DNA of 43,510 nucleotides, from assembly GCA_031267825.1 (NCBI GenBank), contig JAIRYJ010000035.1, positions 1 through 43,510 on the forward strand. The letters are read 5' to 3'. Source of the DNA: Bifidobacteriaceae bacterium (GTDB taxonomy: Bacteria; Actinomycetota; Actinomycetes; Actinomycetales; WQXJ01). Below the pieces are notes generated by a model that was not told the origin of the DNA, ran no database searches, and saw only the letters and a list, made by a program, of their open reading frames with translations. The stretch's first letter is position 1. Every line of letters begins with the position of its first letter. Shown piece by piece: positions 1 to 8,012 of the stretch. Made by a program: the position numbers and the translations under genes.

Positions 1-90
1 CAGGAACGGCTCCACGGCTCGCTCCGATACGCGACGCCGGACGAGGTCGAGGCAGCCTACTATGATGTCACCGAGCCCGACAACAGTTAG
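1..90 (+). mobile_element. IS3-family transposase, C-terminal end (partial)
   Basis: Frame 1 is open from the window edge to a TAG at 88-90 and encodes 29 residues. They contain RLHGSLRYATPDEVEAAYY, which matches the conserved C-terminal end of IS3-family OrfB (rve integrase core), where R-L-H-x-S-L-x-Y-x-T-P-x-E is typical. The catalytic DDE residues would lie upstream of the window. In many actinomycetes dnaX precedes recR; here the immediate upstream neighbour is this insertion sequence. Whether the full element is intact cannot be seen. Confidence 0.75.
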
Positions 91-361
91 GCCGTCGTCA
101 CACCAAACAGACGGCAACAAACCCATACCCCTTCAGATCCGAGTACTTACAGGGCTTCGTCCCGACCCGCTCGCGTTCTTGTTACTTGGTCATACCAGAC
201 ATAACAAAAATCCGTCTCAATCAACGTCCACAACAAGCACGACGACACCCCAGCCTCTAACCCGCCGGCCCGCCTGAAGTAGTGATGGCAACCATGTCCG
301 GAAGGCTCGCCGGACCGGCCGCGTCTAACAAGTTCAGACTGGTCGGCGTTAGAGTAACTGG
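91..361. other. IS3/recR spacer with putative leaderless recR promoter
   Basis: This 271-bp stretch has no convincing gene. It should contain the right end of the IS3 element, but no terminal inverted repeat could be paired inside the window. A small stem (GTCCGG at 296-301 with CCGGAC at 310-315) lies about 50 bp before recR. TAGAGT at 350-355 sits 6 nt before the recR GTG, and no Shine-Dalgarno is visible, so a leaderless transcript starting at the G of GTG is possible. No good -35 was found. Confidence 0.35.
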
Positions 362-955
362 GTGTTTTCAGGAGCTTTGCAGGATCTGGTGGACGAGCTT
401 GGCGCTTTGCCAGGGATCGGGCCGAAAAGCGCCAGCCGCATCGCCTTCTACATCCTTAACGCTGAGACCGCCGATGTCGACCGGTTGATCGCCGCTCTCA
501 GCGCCGTCAAACAGCGGGTTCACTTCTGCGAACGCTGCTTCAACGTAGCTGAGGAGCCGCTTTGCGCCATCTGCCAGGACGCTCGGCGTGATCAGGTCCT
601 GATCTGTGTGGTTGAAGAACCCAAAGATGTGCTGGCACTTGAACGGACGCGCGAATACCACGGGCTCTACCACGTCCTGGGTGGTGCAATCGACCCTATT
701 GGCGGCATCGGACCTGATCAACTACACATCAAAGACCTGATCCGGCGTGTCGGCGCGGAACCTGTCGAGGAAGTAATCCTGGCGACCAACCCGAACATTG
801 AGGGTGAAGCGACCGCTAGTTACCTGTCCCGGACGCTGCGCACCTTGGAGATTCCGGTTACCCGGCTGGCTTCTGGCCTGCCCATGGGTGGCGACCTGGA
901 ATACGCCGATGAGCTGACCCTGTCGCGTGCCCTTGAGGGCCGCCGGTCATTCTGA
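362..955 (+). CDS. recR: Recombination protein RecR
   Basis: RecR is the ring-shaped Toprim protein that works with RecO/RecF to load RecA on gapped DNA. The 197-residue product has the normal family length. It shows the N-terminal helix-hairpin-helix (LPGIGPKSA, residues 16-24), a four-cysteine zinc finger (Cys56, Cys59, Cys68, Cys71) and the Toprim core starting at ICVVEEPKD (about residue 79), with the conserved C-terminal [11 protein letters not shown]. The GTG at 362 gives the N-terminus expected for RecR ([14 protein letters not shown]). The stop lies 17 bp before the MFS gene start, so the two may be co-transcribed. dnaX, the usual partner, is missing upstream and replaced by an IS3 end. 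Confidence 0.96.
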   Translation: MFSGALQDLVDELGALPGIGPKSASRIAFYILNAETADVDRLIAALSAVKQRVHFCERCFNVAEEPLCAICQDARRDQVLICVVEEPKDVLALERTREYHGLYHVLGGAIDPIGGIGPDQLHIKDLIRRVGAEPVEEVILATNPNIEGEATASYLSRTLRTLEIPVTRLASGLPMGGDLEYADELTLSRALEGRRSF

Positions 956-972
956 AGCTGTGTGGTATTTCA

Positions 973-2367
973 GTGAATAGTACGGCCGGAAACGGCGGCG
1001 AACAGCTCGGCGACGAACAACTGGACGATGCCCCGGCCCAAGACACAGCCCGAGACGCGGCTCACGGCGGCGAACAGCCCGGCGACGATGCCTCACTACT
1101 GAGCAACCGGCCATTCCTCCTGCTGCTGGCGGCCCGCACCTTGTCGATGATGGGATTCGTCTTCGCACCGGTCGCATTGGCCTTCGGGATCTTGGCCATG
1201 CCGGGCGGCGAAGCTTGGATGATTTCGGCCGTGCTCGGTGCGCAGCTAACACCAGAAGTGCTCTTGGCGTTGTTCGGCGGCGTGATCGCGGACCGCTACC
1301 CCAGGGCATATGTGATGCGGGCTGGGCTGGCCGTTTCAGGCATCGGCTGGCTAACGCTAGGCGGAATGATGGTGCTAGGCCCGGCCAGCGTCTGGGCGAT
1401 GTGCCTGGCCGCCGCACTGACCGGGCTTGCCGCGGCCGTTGTTTACCCTGCCCTGACAGGCATAATCCCTGACCTGGTGCCAAGGACCCAACTCCAGCAA
1501 GCCAACGCCTGGCTGGGCATGGGCGGCTCAGTTGCCCGCCTGACGGGGCTGGTCAGCGCTGGTGCGGTGGTGGTAGCGCTGGGCGGAGGCTGGGCCCTGG
1601 TTTGCGCGGCTGGTCTTTACCTAATCAGTGCGGTGTTGGCGTTGTGGTTACCGATCTCGCGTGACAGCCTGGCTCGCGGGGAACGAGTCCTGCGCCAACT
1701 GGTCGAAGGCTGGGTTGAGTTCAAGTCCCGGCAGTGGCTTTGGGTGGTGGTATGCGAGTCCGGTTTACTGATCATGGCTTTTGAGGCCTTTCAGGGTGTA
1801 CTTGGACCACTCATCGCGGTTGAAGAACTGCCCGGTGCGATTGTGCTTGGAACTAGACCACTGGCCGGAGAAATGGTTTGGACACTGATCCTGGCGGGTG
1901 AAGCGTTAGGGGCGATTGTTGGTGTCTTTATCTCACTGGTTTGGCGCCCGGCTCGGCCAATCCTGGTCGGCGCGGTTCTGACTCTGGCGGCGGTAGCGCC
2001 ACCGGTGCTGTTGGGTGTCGGCGCGCACGCCTGGGTGGTGATCGGATCGGCCGCCCTAATGGGTTTAGGCTTCGAGATTTTTGGTGTGCTCTATTTGACG
2101 ACCTTACAGAACGAAATCCCGCCCACCCTGCTATCACGTGTCGCCGCCTATGACGCCTTCGGTTCAATGGTGCTGGCGCCGGTTGGCGCGATTGTGGCCG
2201 CACCGCTGGCCACCTGGCTTGGTGTCCGCCCAGCCATGATGTGGGCTGGGGCACTGGTCCTAGTTGTCACAGTGGCGGCCATCTGTTCGCCTGGGGTGCG
2301 TCACCTGCGGGTCCGTCCCCTACCTGGATCAGGTCCGGCCGTCACCAGCCCGGGACCAGCCAGTTGA
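973..2367 (+). CDS. MFS transporter, probable drug/siderophore exporter type
   Basis: A 464-residue polytopic membrane protein of the major facilitator superfamily, closest in look to the EntS/MFS_3 exporter group. About 10-12 hydrophobic segments run from residue 50 to 450. A typical MFS loop lies between TM2 and TM3 (ALFGGVIADRYPRAYVM), corresponding to the G-x-x-x-D-R-x-x-R motif. The first 45 residues are acidic and low in complexity (repeats of GGEQxGDxx), unusual for the family; this part holds a copy of the dispersed decamer GGACGATGCC (1023-1032). The start is a GTG at 973 with no clear ribosome binding site, so a start nearer the first membrane segment is possible. The substrate cannot be named. 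Confidence 0.8.
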   Translation: MNSTAGNGGEQLGDEQLDDAPAQDTARDAAHGGEQPGDDASLLSNRPFLLLLAARTLSMMGFVFAPVALAFGILAMPGGEAWMISAVLGAQLTPEVLLALFGGVIADRYPRAYVMRAGLAVSGIGWLTLGGMMVLGPASVWAMCLAAALTGLAAAVVYPALTGIIPDLVPRTQLQQANAWLGMGGSVARLTGLVSAGAVVVALGGGWALVCAAGLYLISAVLALWLPISRDSLARGERVLRQLVEGWVEFKSRQWLWVVVCESGLLIMAFEAFQGVLGPLIAVEELPGAIVLGTRPLAGEMVWTLILAGEALGAIVGVFISLVWRPARPILVGAVLTLAAVAPPVLLGVGAHAWVVIGSAALMGLGFEIFGVLYLTTLQNEIPPTLLSRVAAYDAFGSMVLAPVGAIVAAPLATWLGVRPAMMWAGALVLVVTVAAICSPGVRHLRVRPLPGSGPAVTSPGPAS

Positions 2368-2417
2368 GTTAGTCTGGCTTTGCTACTCAAGCGCGGAGCA
2401 ACTGAAGGAGGATTACC

Positions 2418-3362
2418 GTGGCCCCCGATTCCCGGACAGCCCAAGACGTGTACAAAGATGTTGGCCAAAACGTTGTGTTTCTGACGTTGGCCTTGAAACG
2501 AGACAACCAGGCCGCTGATCTGGCCGCCGTCGCTGAACTGGCTGGCCGTTTACCAGCGATTCTCAACTCGATGCGGATTCGCTGCCCTGAGGCTGATCTC
2601 AAATGTGCTTTCGGTTTCAGCCGACAAGCCTGGGATTATCTTTTCCCGGGCGGCGACCGGCCCAAAGAATTAGCTGATTTCACGGGCCTGAGCCATGGCC
2701 GGTTCGAAATGCCTGGCACTCCGGCTGATTTGTTTTTCCATATCCGGGCCGCTCAGCAGGCGGTTGTTTATGAGGTTATAGATCAACTGCGGAACTTTTT
2801 CCCGGATGGTGCCAGCGTGGTTGATGAGACCCAGGGTTTCCGTTATTTCGAAGGCCGGGCGATCATCGGTTTCATTGATGGCACGGAGGCGCCAGGTGAG
2901 GCCGATGCGGCTGACTACGCCCTGGTGGGTGAGGAGGACCAGGCTTTCGCTGGCGGTTCTTACGCCTTCGCTCAAAAATGGATCCATGACATGGACTTTT
3001 GGCGGGGTCTGACAGTTGAAGATCAGGAAAAGGCGGTTGGGCGTCACAAGTTTTCGGATCTTGAGTTGGACGATGCCGCCAAATTGCCTAACGCTCATAA
3101 CGTGGCCGCGAAGGTCGAATGGGACGGGGTTGAACAGAAGATTGTCCGCATGAATGTGCCATTCTCAGACTTAGGAACTGGTGAGACGGGAACCTATTTC
3201 ATTGGCTATTCGCGGCGTTGGCTGGTGACCCGGGACATGCTGGTCCAGATGCTAGAGCAGGGTGATTATCTGCTCCAGTTCAGTCGCATTCTGACTGGTC
3301 AACTGTTTTTCATCCCGTCACGTCCAAAGCTTGAAGCCATCGCCGATCTGGCTGGCGACTAG
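2418..3362 (+). CDS. DyP-type heme peroxidase (YfeX-like)
   Basis: A 314-residue dye-decolourising peroxidase of the bacterial YfeX/class-B type, a cytoplasmic heme enzyme using H2O2. The hallmark GFIDGTEAP lies at residues 151-159 with the distal Asp154. His227 (in LPNAHNV) is the likely proximal heme ligand, and the downstream KIVRMNVPF supplies the conserved arginine. The GTG start at 2418 is set by a strong Shine-Dalgarno GAAGGAGG at 2404-2411. No Tat or Sec signal and no encapsulin gene are next to it. It is 50 bp after the MFS gene and ends in a run of hairpins. It carries one GGACGATGCC (3068-3077). The physiological reductant and substrate are unknown. Confidence 0.9.
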   Translation: MAPDSRTAQDVYKDVGQNVVFLTLALKRDNQAADLAAVAELAGRLPAILNSMRIRCPEADLKCAFGFSRQAWDYLFPGGDRPKELADFTGLSHGRFEMPGTPADLFFHIRAAQQAVVYEVIDQLRNFFPDGASVVDETQGFRYFEGRAIIGFIDGTEAPGEADAADYALVGEEDQAFAGGSYAFAQKWIHDMDFWRGLTVEDQEKAVGRHKFSDLELDDAAKLPNAHNVAAKVEWDGVEQKIVRMNVPFSDLGTGETGTYFIGYSRRWLVTRDMLVQMLEQGDYLLQFSRILTGQLFFIPSRPKLEAIADLAGD

Positions 3363-3364
3363 GA

Positions 3365-3384
3365 GGGTGTTGGATAACACCCTT
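3365..3384 (+). terminator. Hairpin directly after the DyP gene
   Basis: GGGTGTT (3365-3371) pairs perfectly with AACACCC (3376-3382) around a GGAT loop, 3 nt after the DyP stop, followed by only TT. It is a likely transcription-end or RNA-stabilising hairpin, though the U-tract is poor. Confidence 0.45.
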
Positions 3385-3456
3385 CGCGGCCCAACTTGAC
3401 GCGGTGTGAGCGAAGCTCTCACCAGCGGAAACGCGGCAAACCAGCATAGTTTTGCG

Positions 3457-3490
3457 TCCTAGGGGCCTGTTGTACGACAGGCTCCTAGGA
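3457..3490. terminator. 14-bp stem-loop between convergent genes
   Basis: TCCTAGGGGCCTGT (3457-3470) pairs with ACAGGCTCCTAGGA (3477-3490) over a 6-nt loop, with one G-T wobble. It lies between the + DyP gene and the - GNAT gene and could act in both directions. No T-run follows on either strand, so an intrinsic terminator role is inferred from position and stem strength only. A weaker stem (GGTGTGAG/CTCTCACC, about 3402-3422) lies just upstream. Confidence 0.45.
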
Positions 3491-3556
3491 GCCCAGTAAG
3501 GTGATGCCTTCCGGCGGACCGACCGACAGCGGCAACCAGAGGATGGCGGGCGGTAA

Positions 3557-3610
3557 CACAGGAATTGACCCCAGTGGGGTCAAAACCAGCCACTGGGGTC
3601 AGTTTCTGTG
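3557..3610. repeat. 54-bp palindromic repeat, copy 1
   Basis: CACAGGAATTGACCCCAGTGG (left arm) pairs with the complement of CCACTGGGGTCAGTTTCTGTG (right arm) at 19 of 21 positions, and both exceptions are G-T wobbles. A second copy at 25889-25942 is identical at 53 of 54 bases. Inside it the 17-mer TGACCCCAGTGGGGTCA is itself palindromic, so two mutually exclusive hairpins can form. It lies in a convergent intergenic space. It is probably a MITE-like or REP-like element, and no encoded product is seen. Confidence 0.8.
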
Positions 3611-3643
3611 ATGGGGCGGTGCGTTCGAGAATCTAGCGGCCGA

Positions 3644-4177
3644 TTAGCTGAGCAAAGCTGACCAGCGTTGTTCGTCGACTAGTTGGCCCGGCGGGGCCCG
3701 CCAAGTGCGTTCAGCGCCATCGGCGCCGAATCCGGCGCCACGCAGGAAACGTTGCCGGTGAATGTCTTGGCGCGTTACCCAATGTGACAGGTGCTGGAAC
3801 GGCAAGGTCGATGACCGGGCGGATTCAGCCACAGCCGCCAACAGCCGGGAGCCATGCCCGGCCCGCTGATGTGCTGGTGAAACCCAGAGCGCGACCAGCT
3901 CGCCGGATTGGCCGCGACTGTCAGGATCAAGCGACGGCGCTAGGGCGGCGAACCCGGCGACTTGGCCGTCATCAGCTAAGGCTGAATAAACCGCGTACTG
4001 GTCAGCGCCGCTAGCCAAACTGATCGCCTGAGCCCAGGTGCTGGTCAAACCAGCCGGGTCAAGTGCCTCCGCGAGGCCTGGCAGGTCCTGCCCTAGAACC
4101 GCCAGCCAGGCGGCGCGTTGAAGCGCCGCGAAGGCGGGGGCGTCAGACGCGATGGCTCGGCGCACAGAGTTAGGCAC
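3644..4177 (-). CDS. GNAT-family N-acetyltransferase
   Basis: A 177-residue protein with one GNAT fold, which transfers an acetyl group from acetyl-CoA to an amine. Motif A is clear at about residues 94-110: VALWVSPAHQRAGHGSRLL, with the V-x-P-x-x-Q/R-x-x-G-x-G/A pyrophosphate-binding loop. N-terminal RRAIASDAPAFAALQRAAW is the usual first strand and helix, and WVTRQDIHRQRFLRGAGF is the C-terminal N-x-x-A-x-x-x-Y/F-like region. The substrate is unknown. It lies 188 bp downstream of the CDF transporter on the same strand, with a 36-bp tandem repeat between. The ATG at 4177 fits the domain start. Confidence 0.85.
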   Translation of the reverse strand: MPNSVRRAIASDAPAFAALQRAAWLAVLGQDLPGLAEALDPAGLTSTWAQAISLASGADQYAVYSALADDGQVAGFAALAPSLDPDSRGQSGELVALWVSPAHQRAGHGSRLLAAVAESARSSTLPFQHLSHWVTRQDIHRQRFLRGAGFGADGAERTWRAPPGQLVDEQRWSALLS

Positions 4178-4234
4178 CTGACAATTGTGCCTTGGTGTGG
4201 CGTGGGCCGTTGACTGAGCGCAGCATCTGGTGCG

Positions 4235-4342
4235 GCGTCCGGCGCTACGACGTGCGCCGGGCCGAGCGCAGCGTCAGGCACCACGACGTGTGCCGGGCCA
4301 AGTGCGGCGTCAAGCACCACGACCTGTGCCTGGTCGTGCACA
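4235..4342. repeat. 36-bp tandem repeat, three degenerate copies
   Basis: GCGTC starts the unit at 4235, 4271 and 4307, giving an exact 36-bp period. Shared segments include CACCACGACGTGTGCC. On the - strand the array is open for translation as three 12-residue repeats of the type VVxxDAALGPAH, starting from an ATG at 4341. That frame continues into the GNAT gene in another phase, so coding is doubtful. It is a likely variable-number tandem repeat between the CDF and GNAT genes. Confidence 0.7.
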
Positions 4343-4365
4343 TCGCCCGGTGCGGCCCGAAGGCG

Positions 4366-5220
4366 CTAGTCGTCATCCTCCGGGGAATCCAAAACCAGCA
4401 AAGGGGATTCGGCCTCACCCTTCCAGGCCTCAATGCCTTCCCGCAAAGCCAGGCCGCCAACAACCAGCGCCGCCACCGAATCAGCCCACCACCAGCCAAA
4501 CAACGAGTTAGCTAACAGACCCAACAAGACAGCGCCAGAAAGATAGACGCAAAGCAGGAGCTGTTTGGCATCGGCCTGAACAGACTTCGATCCGAGTTCC
4601 TTGCCGGTGCGGATCTCGATAGCGGCCAGCAGCGGCATAATCACAACAGACAAGGCTGTGATCGCTATCCCCAAAGGGGAATGCTCCGCTTTGCCGCCGC
4701 CTGTCAGACTCAGGACGGAGTCCACTGTGACGTAGGCGGCCAGAGCGAAAAACGCTATGGCGATCGCCTTGAGTGTGGCGCGCTCCCAGCGTTCCGGATC
4801 CTTGCGGGTGAATTGCCAGGCGATGGCCGCGGCTGAAGCTATTTCGATCGTTGAATCAAGTCCAAAACCGATCAACGCTGTTGAGGAAGCCAATGATCCG
4901 GCCAGAACCGAGACGACAGCCTCAATCAGGTTGTAGCTGATGGTGAAAGCGACAATGAACCGGACCCGGCGTTTCAGTTTGGCCTGACGAGCGGTATCTG
5001 GGGTTTGCTGACGCGTTGCGTCAGTTGAAACGGGTATCGTCCCGGCGTCGGCCGCACCGGCTGGGACTGGTGGTGTTTCTGGCGAAACTTGTTGGGACGG
5101 CATCGTCCCGTCACTGGCAGTACTGGCTGCGGCGGCCGCGCTGGCCGCGCCGACCGCACCCGCTGTATCCGCTGGGTCTTCGGCGCCTGTGACCCCGCCG
5201 CCTGTGTCTTCCCCGGTCAC
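4366..5220 (-). CDS. Cation diffusion facilitator-like transporter
   Basis: A 284-residue protein whose residues about 85-275 form a six-segment CDF-like membrane domain. LIGFGLDSTIEIASAAAIAW corresponds to TM2 and has the conserved aspartate, and WWWADSVAALVVGGLALREG is the TM5 counterpart with a second aspartate. CDF proteins export divalent metals such as Zn, Co or Fe; the metal here is not determinable. The usual C-terminal cytoplasmic domain is absent, which fits the short CDF-like subgroup. The first 80 residues are an Ala/Thr/Pro-rich low-complexity stretch, so translation may start later than the GTG at 5220. The stretch carries the palindrome GGGACGGCATCGTCCC (5094-5109). It is divergent from dapA. 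Confidence 0.75.
   Translation of the reverse strand: MTGEDTGGGVTGAEDPADTAGAVGAASAAAAASTASDGTMPSQQVSPETPPVPAGAADAGTIPVSTDATRQQTPDTARQAKLKRRVRFIVAFTISYNLIEAVVSVLAGSLASSTALIGFGLDSTIEIASAAAIAWQFTRKDPERWERATLKAIAIAFFALAAYVTVDSVLSLTGGGKAEHSPLGIAITALSVVIMPLLAAIEIRTGKELGSKSVQADAKQLLLCVYLSGAVLLGLLANSLFGWWWADSVAALVVGGLALREGIEAWKGEAESPLLVLDSPEDDD
5094..5109. repeat. Dispersed imperfect palindrome GGGACGGCATCGTCCC (reference copy)
   Basis: The core GGCATCGTCC / GGACGATGCC occurs exactly at 1023-1032, 3068-3077, 5099-5108, 6719-6728, 9275-9284, 20103-20112, 23368-23377, 24583-24592, 29321-29330, 32556-32565 and 35965-35974. Ten of the eleven extend to GGACGATGCCG. The sites at 5094 and 9271 show the near-complete palindrome with GGGACG/GGACG and CGTCCC arms. 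The copies sit on both strands and are read in different codon phases, so amino-acid bias alone does not explain them. Function is unknown. Confidence 0.7.
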
Positions 5221-5291
5221 CGCCGGTCACCACCCCAAGTCGGATCGGGCCGGAATCCGGGAGATAAGGCTGATTCGCACCGGTTCAGGCT

Positions 5292-5327
5292 ACCGGCCAG
5301 CGAACCAGCCAGCGAACCGGCCAGCGA
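5292..5327. repeat. 12-bp tandem repeat (3 copies) upstream of dapA
   Basis: ACCGGCCAGCGA, ACCAGCCAGCGA and ACCGGCCAGCGA follow one another at 5292, 5304 and 5316, in the divergent spacer between the CDF gene and dapA. This may be simple expansion; no regulatory role is shown. Confidence 0.6.
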
Positions 5328-5375
5328 AACATGGCCTGCTGGGCGATCTGTGCGCCTAAAGGCGCTAAAGGCAGA

Positions 5376-5388
5376 TAGGTTAGACACT
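5376..5388 (+). promoter_or_regulatory. Putative leaderless promoter (-10) of dapA
   Basis: TAGGTT at 5376-5381 lies 7 nt before the A of the dapA ATG (5389), and no Shine-Dalgarno precedes the ATG. This is the spacing of a leaderless actinomycete transcript. No convincing -35 is visible. Confidence 0.35.
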
Positions 5389-6321
5389 ATGCCGCAGTTT
5401 GAGCATCCGCAGCGTCCATTTGGTTCTCTTCTTACCGCTATGGCCACACCGTTCAACGATGACGGAACACTCGACTTGGAGTCAGTCCACCGGCTCGCCA
5501 CACATCTGGTGAGCCTGGGACATGACGGCATAGTCGTCAATGGCACCACCGGTGAGGCTCCCACCACCTCCGATGAAGAAAAACGCCTCATTATCAGTAC
5601 TGTGCGCCGGGCGGTTGGACCATCAGTCAAGGTGGTCGCCGGTGTTGGCACAAACAACACGGCCCACTCGGTGACCCTGGCTGAAGAGGCGGCCGCCGCC
5701 GGAGCGGATGGCTTACTGGTGGTTTCCCCGTATTATTCACGGCCCAGCCAAGAAGGCCTGGTGCAACATTTCTTGCGTCTGGCTGACGCCACCAGCCTGC
5801 CTGTCATGGTTTACGACATTCCTGGCCGCAGCGCTGTTCAGATCGACGAAGCGACACTCATCAAACTGGCCGCTAACCCGCGCATCGTGGCGGTCAAGGA
5901 CGCCACCGGCCAGGTCGGGGCGGGCTTCGCCAAGATGGTGTCAACTGGCTTGGCCTATTACGCGGGCGATGACCTACTTGGCTTGGCTTTCCTGGCTGGT
6001 GGGGCCAGCGGGATTGTTTCAGTTGTCGGGCATGTCACAGGTGATTTGTGGCGCCAGCTGATCGATTCGGTCGATTCCGGCCAGTTAGCTACCGCCCGCC
6101 GCCTGCAAGCCAGGATGCTGCCAGTGATCGAAGCCGTGGTTGGTCACGGCCAGGGTGCGGTAATGGTTAAGGCCGCCCTTGAAGCGCTTGAGGTGTTGCC
6201 TGGCCGGATGGTCCGGTTACCGCTGGCTCCCGCCACTGAGGCGCAGCTAGGCCACGTCCGTCAGGCCCTCGAGGCGGCTCGGATCAGGCCGCTTCACAGC
6301 ACCCGGCCGGAGTCGGCCTGA
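5389..6321 (+). CDS. dapA: 4-hydroxy-tetrahydrodipicolinate synthase
   Basis: DapA condenses pyruvate with aspartate semialdehyde, the first committed step of lysine and diaminopimelate synthesis, in the cytoplasm. The 310-residue TIM barrel shows the substrate loop GTTGEAPTTSDEEK from residue 52, catalytic Tyr142 (YDIPGR) and the Schiff-base Lys170 (AVKDATG), 28 residues apart as in characterised enzymes. The frame stays open upstream to 5089, but the ATG at 5389 gives the normal N-terminus (FGSLLTAMATPF), and the upstream part would overlap the CDF gene. Its stop overlaps the rnj ATG by one base (TGATG), so the two genes are translationally coupled, as in other actinomycetes. Confidence 0.95.
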   Translation: MPQFEHPQRPFGSLLTAMATPFNDDGTLDLESVHRLATHLVSLGHDGIVVNGTTGEAPTTSDEEKRLIISTVRRAVGPSVKVVAGVGTNNTAHSVTLAEEAAAAGADGLLVVSPYYSRPSQEGLVQHFLRLADATSLPVMVYDIPGRSAVQIDEATLIKLAANPRIVAVKDATGQVGAGFAKMVSTGLAYYAGDDLLGLAFLAGGASGIVSVVGHVTGDLWRQLIDSVDSGQLATARRLQARMLPVIEAVVGHGQGAVMVKAALEALEVLPGRMVRLPLAPATEAQLGHVRQALEAARIRPLHSTRPESA

Positions 6322-8012
6322 TGGCGCCGCACGACGCCTGGCCTGAGCTGGGTACGCCACCGGAACTAGAAGAAGGCGTCCTGCGTATTCTGCCTCTCGG
6401 TGGTTTAGGTGAGGTGGGGCGCAATATGACGGTCTTTGAGATTGATGGCCGTCTTTTGCTGGTTGATTGCGGTGTCCTCTTCCCGGAAGAACACCAGCCC
6501 GGGGTTGATTTGATCTTGCCTGATTTTGGCCCGATCCGCACCCGCCTGGATGATGTTGAGGCGCTGGTTTTGACCCACGGACATGAGGATCACATTGGCG
6601 CGGTGCCGTATTTGTTGCGTCTCCGGCCAGATATTCCGCTGGTCGGGTCCCAGCTAACGTTGGCTTTCACGTCAGCTAAGTTGCGGGAGCATCACATTGA
6701 GCCGGTCACGTTAGTGGTGGACGATGCCGCCCGGGCGACTTTCGGCCCGTTCCGTCTTGAGTTCATGGCTGTGACACATTCGATTCCGGATGCTTTGGCT
6801 TTGACGATTGAAACGGCCGCTGGACGGGTGTTACACACTGGCGATTTCAAACTTGATCAGTTGCCGCTTGATGGGCGGACAACTGATTTGCGGGCTTTCG
6901 CTCGGGCTGGCGATGCGGGCGTTGATTTACTGATGGTGGATTCGACTAACGCTGAGGTGCCAGGTTTCATCCCGACTGAGCGGGATATTGGGCCAGTTCT
7001 GGACACTGTGTTTGATCAGGCGCCGGGCCTGATTATGGTGGCTTGTTTTTCCTCCCATGTGCATCGGGTTCAACAGGTGCTGGATGCCGCCGCTAACCAT
7101 GACCGTAAAGTCGCTTTCGCTGGGCGTTCAATGATCCGCAATATGACTATCGCCATGGAATTGGGTTACTTGGAAGCACCTGAAGACACTGTGGTGAACT
7201 TGAAGACAGCGGATTCGCTGCCACGTGAGGAGGTTGTGTTCGTTACGACTGGATCTCAGGGTGAACCGATGGCGGCGCTGTCGCGGATCGCTAACGGTGA
7301 TCACAAAATCAGTGTCGGGCCGGGCGATACGGTCATATTGGCTTCGTCATTGATTCCGGGTAACGAGAATTCGGTTTACCGCGTGATCAACGGTTTGACC
7401 CGGATGGGTGCGAAGGTGGTGCATCGCGGTAACGCTGCGGTCCATGTTTCAGGCCACAGTGCTGGCGGGGAACTGCTCTACACCTTCAATATTGTTTCGC
7501 CGCGTTGTGTTATGCCGATTCATGGTGAAGTGCGCCACTTGGTGGCGGCTGGGCGTCACGCGGTGGCGACTGGTGTGCCATCTGACCGCGTTGTACTAGC
7601 TGAAAACGGCATGGTGGTTGATTTGGCTGACGGTTTGGCTGAAGTGGTGGGTGTGGTTGAAGTTGGGAACGTTTATGTTGATGGAGCGTCGGTTGGTGAG
7701 CTGACTGAGGTGGAACTGAAGGATCGCCGCATTTTGGGTGATGAGGGTTTCGTTTCGATTTTCGCGGTGGTTGACCCATCTGAGGGCTACATCTTGTCTG
7801 AGCCGACTATTCAGGCTCGTGGTGTGGCTGAAGAGGACGCGGTGTTTGATGAACTGATCCCTCAGTTGACGCAGGCGCTGGTTTTGGCGATGGATCAAGG
7901 CGCCCGTGACACTCATCAGTTGCAGCAGGTGGTCCGCAAGGTCGCTGGCCGTTGGATTTCAAAGCGTTTGCGCCGTCGGCCAATGATTATCCCGGTTGTG
8001 GTTATCGCCTGA
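6321..8012 (+). CDS. rnj: Ribonuclease J
   Basis: RNase J is a metallo-beta-lactamase/beta-CASP ribonuclease with endo- and 5' exonuclease activity in rRNA maturation and mRNA decay. The 563-residue product has the zinc motif HGHEDHIG at residues 86-93, further ligands in AVTHSIPDALAL and LHTGDFKLD, and the beta-CASP/C-terminal metal histidine in HVSGHSAGGEL and MPIHGEVRHL. Length is normal for actinomycete RNase J. It starts inside the dapA stop codon. Downstream is a 266-bp spacer before ftsK. One GGACGATGCC copy lies at 6719. Confidence 0.96.
   Translation: MAPHDAWPELGTPPELEEGVLRILPLGGLGEVGRNMTVFEIDGRLLLVDCGVLFPEEHQPGVDLILPDFGPIRTRLDDVEALVLTHGHEDHIGAVPYLLRLRPDIPLVGSQLTLAFTSAKLREHHIEPVTLVVDDAARATFGPFRLEFMAVTHSIPDALALTIETAAGRVLHTGDFKLDQLPLDGRTTDLRAFARAGDAGVDLLMVDSTNAEVPGFIPTERDIGPVLDTVFDQAPGLIMVACFSSHVHRVQQVLDAAANHDRKVAFAGRSMIRNMTIAMELGYLEAPEDTVVNLKTADSLPREEVVFVTTGSQGEPMAALSRIANGDHKISVGPGDTVILASSLIPGNENSVYRVINGLTRMGAKVVHRGNAAVHVSGHSAGGELLYTFNIVSPRCVMPIHGEVRHLVAAGRHAVATGVPSDRVVLAENGMVVDLADGLAEVVGVVEVGNVYVDGASVGELTEVELKDRRILGDEGFVSIFAVVDPSEGYILSEPTIQARGVAEEDAVFDELIPQLTQALVLAMDQGARDTHQLQQVVRKVAGRWISKRLRRRPMIIPVVVIA

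Noticed and set aside
4093-4341. Separate small gene made of 12-residue repeats
   Set aside because: Only the tandem array is repetitive; the remainder overlaps the GNAT gene in another frame. It was kept as a repeat.
5089-5388. N-terminal extension of DapA by 100 codons
   Set aside because: It overlaps the CDF gene on the other strand, contains a simple tandem repeat (ASEPASEPASE), and DapA does not have such an extension. ATG 5389 fits the family.
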